Assembly: GCF_900100535.1 (NCBI RefSeq)
Contig: NZ_FNDG01000017.1
Coordinates: 62,001 to 126,000, forward strand
Length of the DNA: 64,000 bases
Reading direction: 5' to 3'
Source of the DNA: Phytopseudomonas flavescens
Lineage (GTDB): Bacteria; Pseudomonadota; Gammaproteobacteria; Pseudomonadales; Pseudomonadaceae
Part shown: positions 15,854-24,496 of the stretch, one piece after another
Numbering within the stretch: the first letter of the stretch is position 1
Layout of the letters: each line of letters begins with the position of its first letter
Position numbers and translations under genes: made by a program
The notes under the pieces: generated by a model
Database searches by the model: none
What the model saw: the letters and a program-made list of their open reading frames with translations, nothing else
What the model was told of the DNA's origin: nothing

Positions 15854-16996
15854 ATGAAAATCGTCATCGCTCCTGATTCGTTCAAGGAGAGCCTGAGTGC
15901 GTCCGACGTGGCCCAGGCCATCGCCCGCGGCTGGCTCGCCGTTTACCCGGATGCCGAGATCGCCTTGTGCCCCATGGCCGACGGCGGCGAAGGAACGGTG
16001 GATGCCGTGCTTGCCGCCACTGGCGGCGAGCGTCGCGAGCTTCGCGTTCAGGGCCCTCTGGCCATGCCGGTGCAGGCCCATTGGGGCTGGCTGGGCGATG
16101 GCACGGCGGTAATCGAGATGGCCGCTGCCAGCGGCCTGCACTGGGTGCCGAGCGCGCAACGTGATGCCCGGGTGGCCAGCAGTTACGGCACCGGGGAGCT
16201 CATTCGTGCAGCGCTGGATGCCGGTGCCACGCGGATCATTCTTGGCCTCGGTGGCAGTGCCACCAACGATGGTGGCAGCGGACTACTGCGTGCATTGGGC
16301 GCGCGCTTTCTCGATGCAGGTGGCAGCGAGTTGCGGCCGGGTGGGGCGGCGCTGGCCACGTTGCAGCGCGTCGATCTCAGCGCACTGGATGCCCGTCTGC
16401 AGGATGTTCAGGTCGATGTGGCCGCAGACGTCGACAACCCGTTGTGCGGGCCTCACGGCGCCTCGGCTGTGTTCGGTCCGCAGAAGGGCGCCAGCCCGGA
16501 GCAGGTCAAGGAACTGGACGCCGCCCTGGCGCGTCTGGCCGAAGTGGTCGGTGAAGCGCTTGGCGAAGACTTCAGTACCTTCCCCGGGGTGGGTGCTGCC
16601 GGTGGCCTTGGTTTCGCTGCCAAGGCCTTTTTGGGCGCTCGCTTTCGTCCAGGCATCGAACTGGTTGCCGAGCTGTCCGGTCTTGCCGAGGCGGTGCAGG
16701 GGGCCGACCTGGTCATCACCGGAGAGGGGCGGCTGGATGCCCAGAGCCTGCACGGCAAGACGCCGGTTGGCGTAGCGCGGGTGGCCAAGGCTCAGGGTGT
16801 CCCGGTAATCGCCCTGGCCGGCAGCCTGGGTGAGGGGTATCAACAGGTGCGCGAGGCCGGTATCGAGGCCTCCTTCAGCCTGGCTCCGGGGCCGATCACC
16901 CTGGAGCACGCCTGCGCCAACGCTGCGCAGGAACTGCAAGCCCGGGCTGCCGATCTTGCCAGGTTCTGGCGCCTGGCCCAGGCTGCGCGTGGCTGA
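15854..16996 (+). CDS. garK: Glycerate kinase (GarK type)
   Basis: The 380-residue enzyme phosphorylates D-glycerate to 2-phosphoglycerate and so feeds glycerate into lower glycolysis. Family motifs are KIVIAPDSFKESLSASDVAQAIARG at the N-terminus, MADGGEGTVDAV, GLGGSATNDGGSG (about 135-148), and GEGRLDAQSLHGKTPVGVARVAK towards the C-terminus. Length is typical (about 380). The start at 15854 begins directly with the conserved MKIVIAPD. A MITE-like repeat separates it from the permease, which could affect cotranscription. Confidence 0.95.
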   Translation: MKIVIAPDSFKESLSASDVAQAIARGWLAVYPDAEIALCPMADGGEGTVDAVLAATGGERRELRVQGPLAMPVQAHWGWLGDGTAVIEMAAASGLHWVPSAQRDARVASSYGTGELIRAALDAGATRIILGLGGSATNDGGSGLLRALGARFLDAGGSELRPGGAALATLQRVDLSALDARLQDVQVDVAADVDNPLCGPHGASAVFGPQKGASPEQVKELDAALARLAEVVGEALGEDFSTFPGVGAAGGLGFAAKAFLGARFRPGIELVAELSGLAEAVQGADLVITGEGRLDAQSLHGKTPVGVARVAKAQGVPVIALAGSLGEGYQQVREAGIEASFSLAPGPITLEHACANAAQELQARAADLARFWRLAQAARG

Positions 16997-17214
16997 TCGA
17001 CGGATGGCACATGACCCGGTGGGCTGCCCGGCAGGTGCTCCGATGGGGCGGTTATCAGCGGGGCCGGCTGCTGTCTATACTCCTGCCGACAACATTTCGT
17101 TGACTCGCCTATCTGTACCGCTGCTGAACGGGCGACGCAATTTATCGGCAATCACAGTGACCGTCCTGGCGACCGTGCTGTCATAGCGTTATCAGTCCAG
17201 TCTGGAGAATCGTC

Positions 17215-17679
17215 ATGCATAAACCTGGTATTTTCGTTGCCCTTTTTGCCGCCGCGACGCTCACGCTCGGCGGCTGCGCATCGAGCCTGACCGGCGACAG
17301 CTATTCCCGTGATGAAGCGCGTGCCGTGCAGACTGTGCGCATGGGCACCATCGAATCCCTGCGTCCGGTGAAGATCGAAGGCACCAAGACGCCAATCGGT
17401 GGTGGTGCCGGCGCCGTCATCGGTGGTGTGGCGGGCAGCGGCGTTGGCGGTGGTCGTGGTTCGGCCGTGGCGGCTGTGATCGGTGCGGTAGCCGGTGGTC
17501 TGCTGGGTGCTGCAGCCGAGGAGGGCATTACCCGTACGCAAGGTGTCGAAATCACCGTGCGCGAAGACGATGGCAGCATGCGCGCCTACGTACAGGCCGT
17601 CGAGGAAAACCAGATCTTCCGGGTTGGCGAACGCGTGCGCATCCTGACAGTCAACGGCACCAGCCGCGTGACTCAGTGA
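17215..17679 (+). CDS. SlyB-like glycine-zipper outer membrane lipoprotein
   Basis: The 154-residue protein has a lipoprotein signal ending LGGC (Cys 21). A glycine-zipper 2TM segment follows (about 62-100: GGGAGAVIGGVAGSGVGGGRGSAVAAVIGAVAGGLLGAAAEEG), then a beta-rich C-terminus (VEITVREDDGSMRAYVQ). This is the pattern of SlyB/PagB-type outer membrane lipoproteins, which respond to Mg2+ limitation in enterics and stabilise the outer membrane. It stands alone and is followed by a strong terminator, so it is a single-gene transcript separate from the mrp operon. Confidence 0.9.
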   Translation: MHKPGIFVALFAAATLTLGGCASSLTGDSYSRDEARAVQTVRMGTIESLRPVKIEGTKTPIGGGAGAVIGGVAGSGVGGGRGSAVAAVIGAVAGGLLGAAAEEGITRTQGVEITVREDDGSMRAYVQAVEENQIFRVGERVRILTVNGTSRVTQ

Positions 17680-17722
17680 AAAGTGACTGACGGCGCCTGG
17701 TGTGCCGATGGCGTTGTTCATG

Positions 17723-17755
17723 AAGGCCGGGTCGCTGCGTCGACTCGGCCTTTTT
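17723..17755 (+). terminator. Rho-independent terminator after slyB-like gene
   Basis: AAGGCCGGGTCG (17723-17734) pairs with CGACTCGGCCTT (17741-17752), with one G-T wobble and a 6-base loop, followed by a run of T. Flanking CATG...CATG could lengthen the stem. Confidence 0.88.
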
Positions 17756-18174
17756 CATGGCGGCCAGTGCGATAAAAGCCGGCCTGGAGCAACCGCAGGA
17801 TTTCCGGCAGGGCACGTGGCGATCCACCCGGGGATAGTTTTAGTAATGATTCTATCCATGACGATCTGTCGATAGTTAAGCATAATCGACGCGGTTTTCC
17901 CGGCCAGCGTCGCTCAGGGGCTGGCCGGGCAAAAACAAGTCGAACGCCATGGCTGTTTCACCAGTCAGTTACAGCGACCGCACGATAGGCGCAGACTTGA
18001 TCGACGCCGACCAGGCATGCGCCCAGCCGGGCTGACACAGGCGCAATCGCCGCCTGCCGGGTCGGTATCACGCACACCATCGCAGGGATCGGCCGGGCGA
18101 CAGGCGCCCGGTATTCTGGCACGCACTAGCTGGCCGTCTGGCTGCACGACGGGCTTGTACAAGGGGTTTAGTGT
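17756..18174. other. Leader region of the mrp operon with inverted repeats
   Basis: No gene is supported here. Two inverted repeats are visible: GGATAG (17832-17837) with CTATCC (17852-17857), and CCCGGCCAG (17899-17907) with CTGGCCGGG (17921-17929). The first lies in an AT-richer stretch that could hold the operon promoter. A second GATAG (17871-17875) follows. Confidence 0.45.
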
Positions 18175-20967
18175 ATGGCGCTCGCGCTGATCATCGCCTT
18201 ACCATTTCTGGGTATCTTTCTGCCGTTGCTGGCCGACCGCATGGGGCGCTCGCTGTGTGCGCTGGCGGCAGCGCTGGGGCCGGCGATCGCGCTCATCCTG
18301 CTGTGGCTGCAACAGCCCGCGGTGTTCGCAGGCGAGGTACGGATCGTCCGCTATCCGTGGCTGTCGGACCTTGGCCTGGACCTGAGCCTGCGCCTGGACG
18401 GCCTGGGTTTCCTGTTCGCCCTGATGATTCTCGGCATCGGCTTGCTGGTGATCCTCTACGCCCGCTATTACCTGAGCAAGCAGGAGCCCATGGGGCGCTT
18501 CTTCGCCTATCTGCTGCTGTTCATGGGCGCCATGCTGGGCGTGGTGCTCTCGGAAAACATGCTGCTGATGATGGTGTTCTGGGAGCTGACCAGCCTGTCG
18601 TCGTTCCTGCTGATTGGCTTCTGGAGCGGCAGCTCAGATGCGCGACGCGGCGCGCGCATGGCCTTGACCGTCACCGGGGGAGGTGGCCTGGCGCTGCTGG
18701 CGGGGATCTTGCTGCTTGGCAATATCGCTGGCAGTTTCGAGCTGACCCAGGTCCTGGCGGCCGGCGACCTGATCCGCGAACACGCCCTGTATCCGATTAC
18801 CCTGATCCTGATTCTGCTGGGCGTCTTCACCAAGTCCGCGCAATTCCCCTTCCATTTCTGGCTGCCCCAGGCCATGTCGGCTCCCACGCCGGTGTCGGCC
18901 TATCTGCACTCGGCGACCATGGTCAAGGCCGGGGTGTTTTTGCTGGCGCGTTTCTATCCGGCACTGGCAGGTACCGAATGGTGGTTCTACCTGGTCAGCA
19001 TGACCGGCATGGCGACCCTGTTGTTCGGGGCCGGCATGGCGCTGTTCCAGCACGACCTCAAGGGGTTGCTGGCCTACTCGACCATCAGCCACCTCGGCCT
19101 CATCACCCTGCTGTTCGGCTTCAATACCGACCTGTCCTCGGTGGCCGCGGTGTTCCATATCATCAACCATGCGACGTTCAAGGCTTCGCTGTTCATGGCT
19201 GCCGGGATCATCGATCACGAGACCGGCAGCCGCGACATGCGGCGTATCGCCGGGCTCTGGAAATACATGCCGCACACCGCCGTGCTGGCCATGGTGGCAG
19301 CCTCGGCGATGGCCGGGGTGCCGCTGTTGAACGGCTTCCTGAGCAAGGAAATGTTCTTCACCGAGACCCTCAATCAGGATCTGCTGGGCATCTTCAGCTG
19401 GATGATCCCCGCCGCCGCGACACTGGCCGGGGTGTTCTCGGTCGCCTACTCGCTGCGCTTCATCCACGACGTGTTCTTCAACGGCGAGCCGAAGGACCTG
19501 CCCAAGTACCCGCCCCATGAGCCACCGCGCTACATGAAGATCCCGGTGGAGGTGCTGGTCTTCCTCTGCCTGCTGGTGGGCATGCTGCCGGCCTATACCG
19601 TTGCGCCACTGCTGGCCTCGGCTGCCCTCGCGACCCTGGGCGGCGAAGTGCCCTATTACAGCCTGTCGATCTGGCACGGTTTCAACCTGCCGCTGGGCAT
19701 GAGCGTGATCGCTCTGGTGGGTGGAATAGTCGTGTATGCCTGCCGTGAGCCGCTATTCCGCTGGTACAACGGCATGCCGGAGGTGGACGCCAAGCAGATA
19801 TTCGAGCTGCTCAACAGCCGTCTGGTGAAGAGCGCCCGCTGGATCACCCGGCTTCTCGAAAGCGGTTCCCTGCAGCGCTACGTGGCGCTGCTGCTGATCA
19901 GTGCCCTGGTACTGATCACCGTCGCGCTGTCCTCGATGGATTCGCTGGGCGGCGATATGCCGCTGGCCCCCCTCGACGGCATCACCGTGCTCGGCATGCT
20001 GGTGCTGTGCGTGATGGCGGTTCTCACGGTGGTGTTCCACCGCAACCGGCTCAAGGCGCTGATGACCCTGAGCTGCGCCGGGTTGATGGTGGCCCTGGCC
20101 TTCGCTCGCTATTCCGCGCCAGACCTGGCCCTGACCCAGTTGTCGGTGGAGGTGGTGACCATCATCCTGCTGGTGCTGGCGCTGTTCTTCATGCCCGATC
20201 GCACGCCGATGGAGTCGAGCAGCCTGCGTGGCCTGCGCGACGTGCTGCTGGCCGGCGGCAGCGGGATCGCCGTCGCGCTGCTGGCCTACGCGGTGATGAC
20301 CCGCCCCTACGACAGCATCGCCTCGTTCTTTCTCGAGAACAGCGTCAGTGGAGGTGGCGGCACCAACGTGGTCAACGTGATCCTGGTCGATTTCCGCGGC
20401 TTCGATACCCTGGGCGAGATCAGCGTGCTGGCCATCGCCGCGATCGGCATCTATGGCCTGCTCGCCGGCCTGCATTTGCCTCATCCACTCACCGATCCGA
20501 ACGGCAAGCCCTGGTCGCGCGACAGCCACCCGATGATCCTCGACAGCATTGCCCGTATCCTGCTGCCCATGGCGCTGTTGGTGTCGGCCTTCATTTTCTT
20601 GCGTGGCCACAACCTGCCTGGCGGTGGTTTCATTGCCGGTCTGATCACCGCTATCGCCCTGATCCTGCAGTACGTCGCCCATGGCGTCGAATGGACGCAG
20701 CGGCGCATGCCGTGGAGCTTCCACAGCATCGCCGGGCTCGGCGTGATGATCGCCGCACTCACCGGCCTCGGCAGCCTGGCCTTCGGCGCACCGTTCCTGA
20801 CCTCGGCCTTCGACCATTTCCATCTTCCGCTGATTGGTGAGTTCGAGCTGGCGACCGCGCTGTTCTTCGACCTGGGCGTGTATCTGGCCGTGGTCGGCTC
20901 CACGCTGCTGATCCTGTCCAACATCGGTCACGTCAGCCAGGACGAATCGAGCAGGGAGGTACTCTGA
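18175..20967 (+). CDS. mrpA: Mrp/Sha antiporter subunit A, fused to subunit B
   Basis: The 930-residue multi-spanning protein belongs to the multi-subunit Na+/H+ (or K+/H+) antiporter related to complex I subunit NuoL. The NuoL-like part includes FPFHFWLPQAMSAPTPVSAYLHSATMVKAGVFLLARF and the His/Lys residues of the proton channel. The C-terminal about 140 residues (ARILLPMALLVSAFIFLRGHNLPGGGFIAGLITAIALILQYVAHG) correspond to MrpB, giving the fused A/B of group 2 operons. It starts at ATG 18175, 8 bases after AAGGGG. Its stop overlaps the mrpC start by one base. Confidence 0.95.
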   Translation: MALALIIALPFLGIFLPLLADRMGRSLCALAAALGPAIALILLWLQQPAVFAGEVRIVRYPWLSDLGLDLSLRLDGLGFLFALMILGIGLLVILYARYYLSKQEPMGRFFAYLLLFMGAMLGVVLSENMLLMMVFWELTSLSSFLLIGFWSGSSDARRGARMALTVTGGGGLALLAGILLLGNIAGSFELTQVLAAGDLIREHALYPITLILILLGVFTKSAQFPFHFWLPQAMSAPTPVSAYLHSATMVKAGVFLLARFYPALAGTEWWFYLVSMTGMATLLFGAGMALFQHDLKGLLAYSTISHLGLITLLFGFNTDLSSVAAVFHIINHATFKASLFMAAGIIDHETGSRDMRRIAGLWKYMPHTAVLAMVAASAMAGVPLLNGFLSKEMFFTETLNQDLLGIFSWMIPAAATLAGVFSVAYSLRFIHDVFFNGEPKDLPKYPPHEPPRYMKIPVEVLVFLCLLVGMLPAYTVAPLLASAALATLGGEVPYYSLSIWHGFNLPLGMSVIALVGGIVVYACREPLFRWYNGMPEVDAKQIFELLNSRLVKSARWITRLLESGSLQRYVALLLISALVLITVALSSMDSLGGDMPLAPLDGITVLGMLVLCVMAVLTVVFHRNRLKALMTLSCAGLMVALAFARYSAPDLALTQLSVEVVTIILLVLALFFMPDRTPMESSSLRGLRDVLLAGGSGIAVALLAYAVMTRPYDSIASFFLENSVSGGGGTNVVNVILVDFRGFDTLGEISVLAIAAIGIYGLLAGLHLPHPLTDPNGKPWSRDSHPMILDSIARILLPMALLVSAFIFLRGHNLPGGGFIAGLITAIALILQYVAHGVEWTQRRMPWSFHSIAGLGVMIAALTGLGSLAFGAPFLTSAFDHFHLPLIGEFELATALFFDLGVYLAVVGSTLLILSNIGHVSQDESSREVL

Positions 20968-21293
20968 TGGAAGCGTTATTCGCCATTACCCTGGGCGTGC
21001 TGGCCGCCAGCGGTGTGTACCTGCTGATGCGTGCACGCATCTACCCGGTGGTCATGGGCCTCACCCTGATCTCCTATGCGGTGAACCTGTTCCTGTTCGC
21101 CATGGGCCGTCTCGGCACCGGTGTGCCGGCGGTGATCGGCAAGAGCGCCGAATACGGTGATCCGATTCCCCAGGCGCTGGTGCTCACCGCCATCGTCATC
21201 GGCTTCGCCATGACGGCCTTCGTGGTGGTCCTGTCGTTGCGTGCCCTGGGTGAACTGCGTACCGACCATGTCGATGGTGAGGAGCCGCGCTGA
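20967..21293 (+). CDS. mrpC: Mrp/Sha antiporter subunit C
   Basis: The 108-residue protein with three membrane helices is homologous to NuoK. Typical text is ARIYPVVMGLTLISYAVNLFLFAMGRL and DPIPQALVLTAIVIGFAMTAFVVVLSLRA. It overlaps mrpA by one base (TGATG) and mrpD by one base, so the subunits are made in a coupled way. Confidence 0.95.
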   Translation: MEALFAITLGVLAASGVYLLMRARIYPVVMGLTLISYAVNLFLFAMGRLGTGVPAVIGKSAEYGDPIPQALVLTAIVIGFAMTAFVVVLSLRALGELRTDHVDGEEPR

Positions 21294-22795
21294 TGAATCA
21301 CGCGTTGATCCTGCCCATTCTCATACCGCTGTTCACCGGCAGCCTGCTGCTGGTTCGCTCGCGGCTGTCGCTGACCGCCAAGCGCTGGATTTCCCTGCTG
21401 GCCACCTGGGCATTGCTGCCGCTGAGCGCCTGGCTGGTGCTGCAGGCTGACGCCGGCGCGCTGCAGGTGTATGCCCTGGGCAACTGGCAGGCACCTTTCG
21501 GCATCGTGCTGCTGCTCGATCGGCTGGCTGCGCTGATGCTGCTGGTGACCGCCGTGCTGGCCAGCTTCGCCATGCTCTACGCGGTGCGCGGCGACGACCA
21601 GCGCGGGCCGAACTTCCATGCCCTGATGCAGTTCCAGTTGCTTGGTATCAATGGTGCGTTCCTTACCGGCGATCTGTTCAACCTGTTCGTATTCTTCGAG
21701 ATCCTGCTGATCGCCTCGTACTCGTTGCTGGTCTACGGCGGTGGCCCGAAGCGGATCAAGGCCGGCATGCACTACGTGCTACTCAACCTGGTGGCCTCGT
21801 CGTTTTTCCTGATCGGCGTGGGCATGCTCTATGGCCTGCTCGGCACCCTGAACATCGCCGATCTGGCGCTGAAGGTCGCCGAAGCCGATGCCGACCGTCA
21901 GCCGCTCATCGCGGCAGCCGGCTACTTGCTGTTGATCGTGTTCGGCCTCAAGGGCGCCATCCTGCCGCTGTATTTCTGGTTGCCCAATGCCTATGCCGCG
22001 GCTACGGCGCCGGTGGCTGCGCTGTTCGCGATCATGACCAAGGTCGGTCTGTATGCGGTGATCCGCGTCTTCACCCTGGTGTTCGGCAGCCAGGCGGGCG
22101 AGCTGGCGCACCTGATCGACTACCTGTTGTGGCCGTTGGCTGCCCTGACCCTGGCGAGCGGCGTGATCGGCGCTCTTGCCGCGCGCAGCCTGGGGCGGTT
22201 GATCGGCTATCTGGTAATCGTGTCGGTCGGTACCCTGCTGGCTGGCATCGCCCTGGGCACGGCGCAGGGCCTCAGCGCTGCACTCTACTACCTGATACAC
22301 AGCACCTGGGTCTGCGGCGGGCTGTTCCTGCTCGCCGACCTGCTGGCGCGGCAGCGTGGCGAGATTGGCTTGCGCTTGCGCAAGGGGCCACAGTTGCTGC
22401 AGCCGAAATTGCTCGGCGCGCTGTTCTTCATCGGCGCCATTTCCGTCGCCGGCCTGCCGCCGTTCTCCGGGTTCCTGGGCAAGCTGATGCTGCTGCGTTC
22501 GGCAGAAACGGGCATGCAGACGCTGGTGCTCTGGCCGGTGGTACTGGTCGGTGGGTTGGGCATGGTGATCGCTCTGGTCCGCGCAGGCAGCACGCTGTTC
22601 TGGCGCTGCAGCGGCGAGCCGGCGCCGGCCGCCGAGTTCGACCGGGTGCGCGCCCTGGCGACCATCGGCCTGCTGGCTGGCGGGCCGCTGTTGGTGATCG
22701 CCGCGCAGCCGATCCACGAATACGTCCAGGCCGTCGCCCAGCAGTTGCTGGATGTCGACAGCTACCTGCAGATCGTGCGAGGAGGTGCTGCATGA
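21293..22795 (+). CDS. mrpD: Mrp/Sha antiporter subunit D
   Basis: The 500-residue protein has 13-14 membrane segments and is homologous to NuoM/NuoN. Features include GDLFNLFVFFEILLIASYSLL, LKGAILPLYFWLPNAYAAATAPVAALFAIMTKVGLYAV and the C-terminal LPPFSGFLGKLMLL. MrpA and MrpD hold the proton paths of the antiporter. The stop overlaps the mrpE start (ATGA). Confidence 0.95.
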   Translation: MNHALILPILIPLFTGSLLLVRSRLSLTAKRWISLLATWALLPLSAWLVLQADAGALQVYALGNWQAPFGIVLLLDRLAALMLLVTAVLASFAMLYAVRGDDQRGPNFHALMQFQLLGINGAFLTGDLFNLFVFFEILLIASYSLLVYGGGPKRIKAGMHYVLLNLVASSFFLIGVGMLYGLLGTLNIADLALKVAEADADRQPLIAAAGYLLLIVFGLKGAILPLYFWLPNAYAAATAPVAALFAIMTKVGLYAVIRVFTLVFGSQAGELAHLIDYLLWPLAALTLASGVIGALAARSLGRLIGYLVIVSVGTLLAGIALGTAQGLSAALYYLIHSTWVCGGLFLLADLLARQRGEIGLRLRKGPQLLQPKLLGALFFIGAISVAGLPPFSGFLGKLMLLRSAETGMQTLVLWPVVLVGGLGMVIALVRAGSTLFWRCSGEPAPAAEFDRVRALATIGLLAGGPLLVIAAQPIHEYVQAVAQQLLDVDSYLQIVRGGAA

Positions 22796-23295
22796 GCCGA
22801 TCCCGATGGTTGCCCCATCCCATGCTCAGTGTGCTGCTCACGGTGATCTGGCTGTTGCTGGTCAACGCGCCGAGTTTCGGTCACCTGTTGCTGGGCGCTT
22901 TCCTTGGCTGGGGCATCGCACTGCTGTGTCGCGGCTTCATGCTCGACGTGCCGCGCCTGCGCCGGCCGGTGCTGCTCTGCCGTTACCTGCTGATGGTGCT
23001 CTGGGACATCGTCGTCGCCAACCTGCACGTCGCACGGCTGGTACTGGGGCCTACACGCAAGCTGCGTCCCGCGTTCGTCGAAGTGCCGATGGCCATCGAG
23101 AACGAATTCATGCTCTCGGCACTCGCCTGCATCGTCTCGCTGACCCCGGGCACCGTGTCCTCCGGCCTTAGCGGCGACCATAAGACCCTGCTGCTGCACG
23201 GCCTGGACGTGGCCGATGACCAGGCGTTGATCGCCGAGGTCAAGTCGCGCTACGAAGCCCCGCTGATGGAGATTTTCCAATGCTCGCCTACGTGA
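22792..23295 (+). CDS. mrpE: Mrp/Sha antiporter subunit E
   Basis: The 167-residue protein has two N-terminal helices and a soluble C-terminal part. Family text: PHPMLSVLLTVIWLLLVN, RYLLMVLWDIVVANLHVARLVLG, and ENEFMLSALACIVSLTPGTVSSGLS. It starts at ATG 22792, overlapping the mrpD stop by 4 bases, with GGAGG upstream. It overlaps mrpF by 16 bases. Confidence 0.94.
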   Translation: MSRSRWLPHPMLSVLLTVIWLLLVNAPSFGHLLLGAFLGWGIALLCRGFMLDVPRLRRPVLLCRYLLMVLWDIVVANLHVARLVLGPTRKLRPAFVEVPMAIENEFMLSALACIVSLTPGTVSSGLSGDHKTLLLHGLDVADDQALIAEVKSRYEAPLMEIFQCSPT

Positions 23296-23549
23296 TTCCC
23301 CTGTGCATGGCGTTGATGGGCGTGGCAGTGACGCTCAACGTGATCCGTCTGGTACGTGGCCCGGACATGCCGGATCGGGTGCTGGCCCTGGACACCCTGT
23401 ACATCAATGCCCTGGCGTTGATCGTGGTATTCGGTATCTGGCTGCAGTCGGATCTGTTTTTCGAGGCGGCGCTGCTGATCGCCGTCATGGGTTTCGTCGG
23501 CACCGTGGCAGTAGGCAAACACCTGCTGCACGGCGAGATCATCGACTGA
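23280..23549 (+). CDS. mrpF: Mrp/Sha antiporter subunit F
   Basis: The 89-residue protein has three membrane helices. The motif VRGPDMPDRVLALDTLYINALALIVVFGI is characteristic of MrpF. Its start lies within the end of mrpE. Confidence 0.94.
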   Translation: MLAYVIPLCMALMGVAVTLNVIRLVRGPDMPDRVLALDTLYINALALIVVFGIWLQSDLFFEAALLIAVMGFVGTVAVGKHLLHGEIID

Positions 23550-23562
23550 GGAGCGTATTGCC

Positions 23563-23895
23563 ATGCCATTCTGGATCGAAGCACTGGTGGCGTTTTTCCT
23601 GCTGGTCGGCTGTTCCTTCGCCCTGATCGGCGCCATCGGCCTGTACCGCCTGCCGGACTTCTTCACCCGCCTGCACGGCCCGACCAAGGCGACCACGCTG
23701 GGTGTCGGCAGCATGGTGGTGGCGTCGATGATCTTCTTCGGCAGCCACGAAGAGGGGCTGAGCTTTCACGAGCTGCTGATCACCCTGTTCCTGTTCATCA
23801 CCGCCCCGGTCAGTGCGCACATGCTCGCCAAGGCGGCGATGCAGCAGAAGGTCAAACTGGTACGTCGCACCCGTGGGCGGCCCTGGGAGTCCTGA
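23563..23895 (+). CDS. mrpG: Mrp/Sha antiporter subunit G
   Basis: The 110-residue protein has three helices, with LIGAIGLYRLPDFFTRLHGPTKATTLGVG, the MrpG signature, followed by LITLFLFITAPVSAHMLAKAA. It is the last gene of the A(B)CDEFG operon; the operon as a whole exchanges Na+ or K+ for H+ and supports alkali and salt tolerance. Confidence 0.94.
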   Translation: MPFWIEALVAFFLLVGCSFALIGAIGLYRLPDFFTRLHGPTKATTLGVGSMVVASMIFFGSHEEGLSFHELLITLFLFITAPVSAHMLAKAAMQQKVKLVRRTRGRPWES

Positions 23896-23989
23896 ACTGG
23901 GCTGCCCGTTTGCCGCCTGACTGTGCCTGTCGGCGTTCCGACATCGCTCCTACACTGCATCGGCACCATCCCCGAGGGAGGCCTGGCAG

Positions 23990-24496
23990 ATGCAGTGGCA
24001 AATACGCGCGGCGACCGCCGCTGACATCGAAGCGCTTTGTGCGCTGATCTTCGAGCACGGCCCCAACCCCTGGAATCATCTGCCACGTGCCGAAGTGACT
24101 GCCCATTTGCATGACATCGCCGATGGCAGCACGCGCGCGCTGCTGGCGGAGGCAGAGGGTGGGCTGCTGGGGTTCGTCAGCCATGTACGCACCACCTGGT
24201 TCCATGAGCACCAACCCCTGAGCCGCCTCGATGACGATCACGCCTATATCTGCGAGGCGGTGATCCATCGCGACATGGCCGGGCACGGCCTGGGTTCGGC
24301 GTTGCTACGCCAGGTGGTGGCAGATATCCGCAGCAAGGGCATCAGCGATATCTATATCGACCGCCATGAAGAGAACGCCGCTTCGGCGGGCATGATGCGC
24401 AAGGCCGGATTCGTCGAGATCACCCGTTACGATGATCCCGAGCGCCGGCCCAATGGCTCGCGGCGTACCACCCTGTGCCGCTGGCAGCCGGATTAG
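23990..24496 (+). CDS. GNAT family N-acetyltransferase
   Basis: The 168-residue protein has a GNAT fold: WQIRAATAADIEAL at the N-terminus, AYICEAVIHRDMAGHGLGSALLRQVVADIRSKG (acetyl-CoA-binding Q/RxxGxG/A motif, about 85-120), then DIYIDRHEENAASAGMMRKAGFVEI. The acceptor is unknown. The stop overlaps the stop of the convergent oxidoreductase gene by 4 bases. Confidence 0.88.
   Translation: MQWQIRAATAADIEALCALIFEHGPNPWNHLPRAEVTAHLHDIADGSTRALLAEAEGGLLGFVSHVRTTWFHEHQPLSRLDDDHAYICEAVIHRDMAGHGLGSALLRQVVADIRSKGISDIYIDRHEENAASAGMMRKAGFVEITRYDDPERRPNGSRRTTLCRWQPD

Noticed and set aside
17899..17929. A terminator before the mrp operon
   Set aside because: The hairpin is not followed by a T-run on the plus strand and is 30 bases into an untranscribed or leader region after a clear terminator at 17723-17755.
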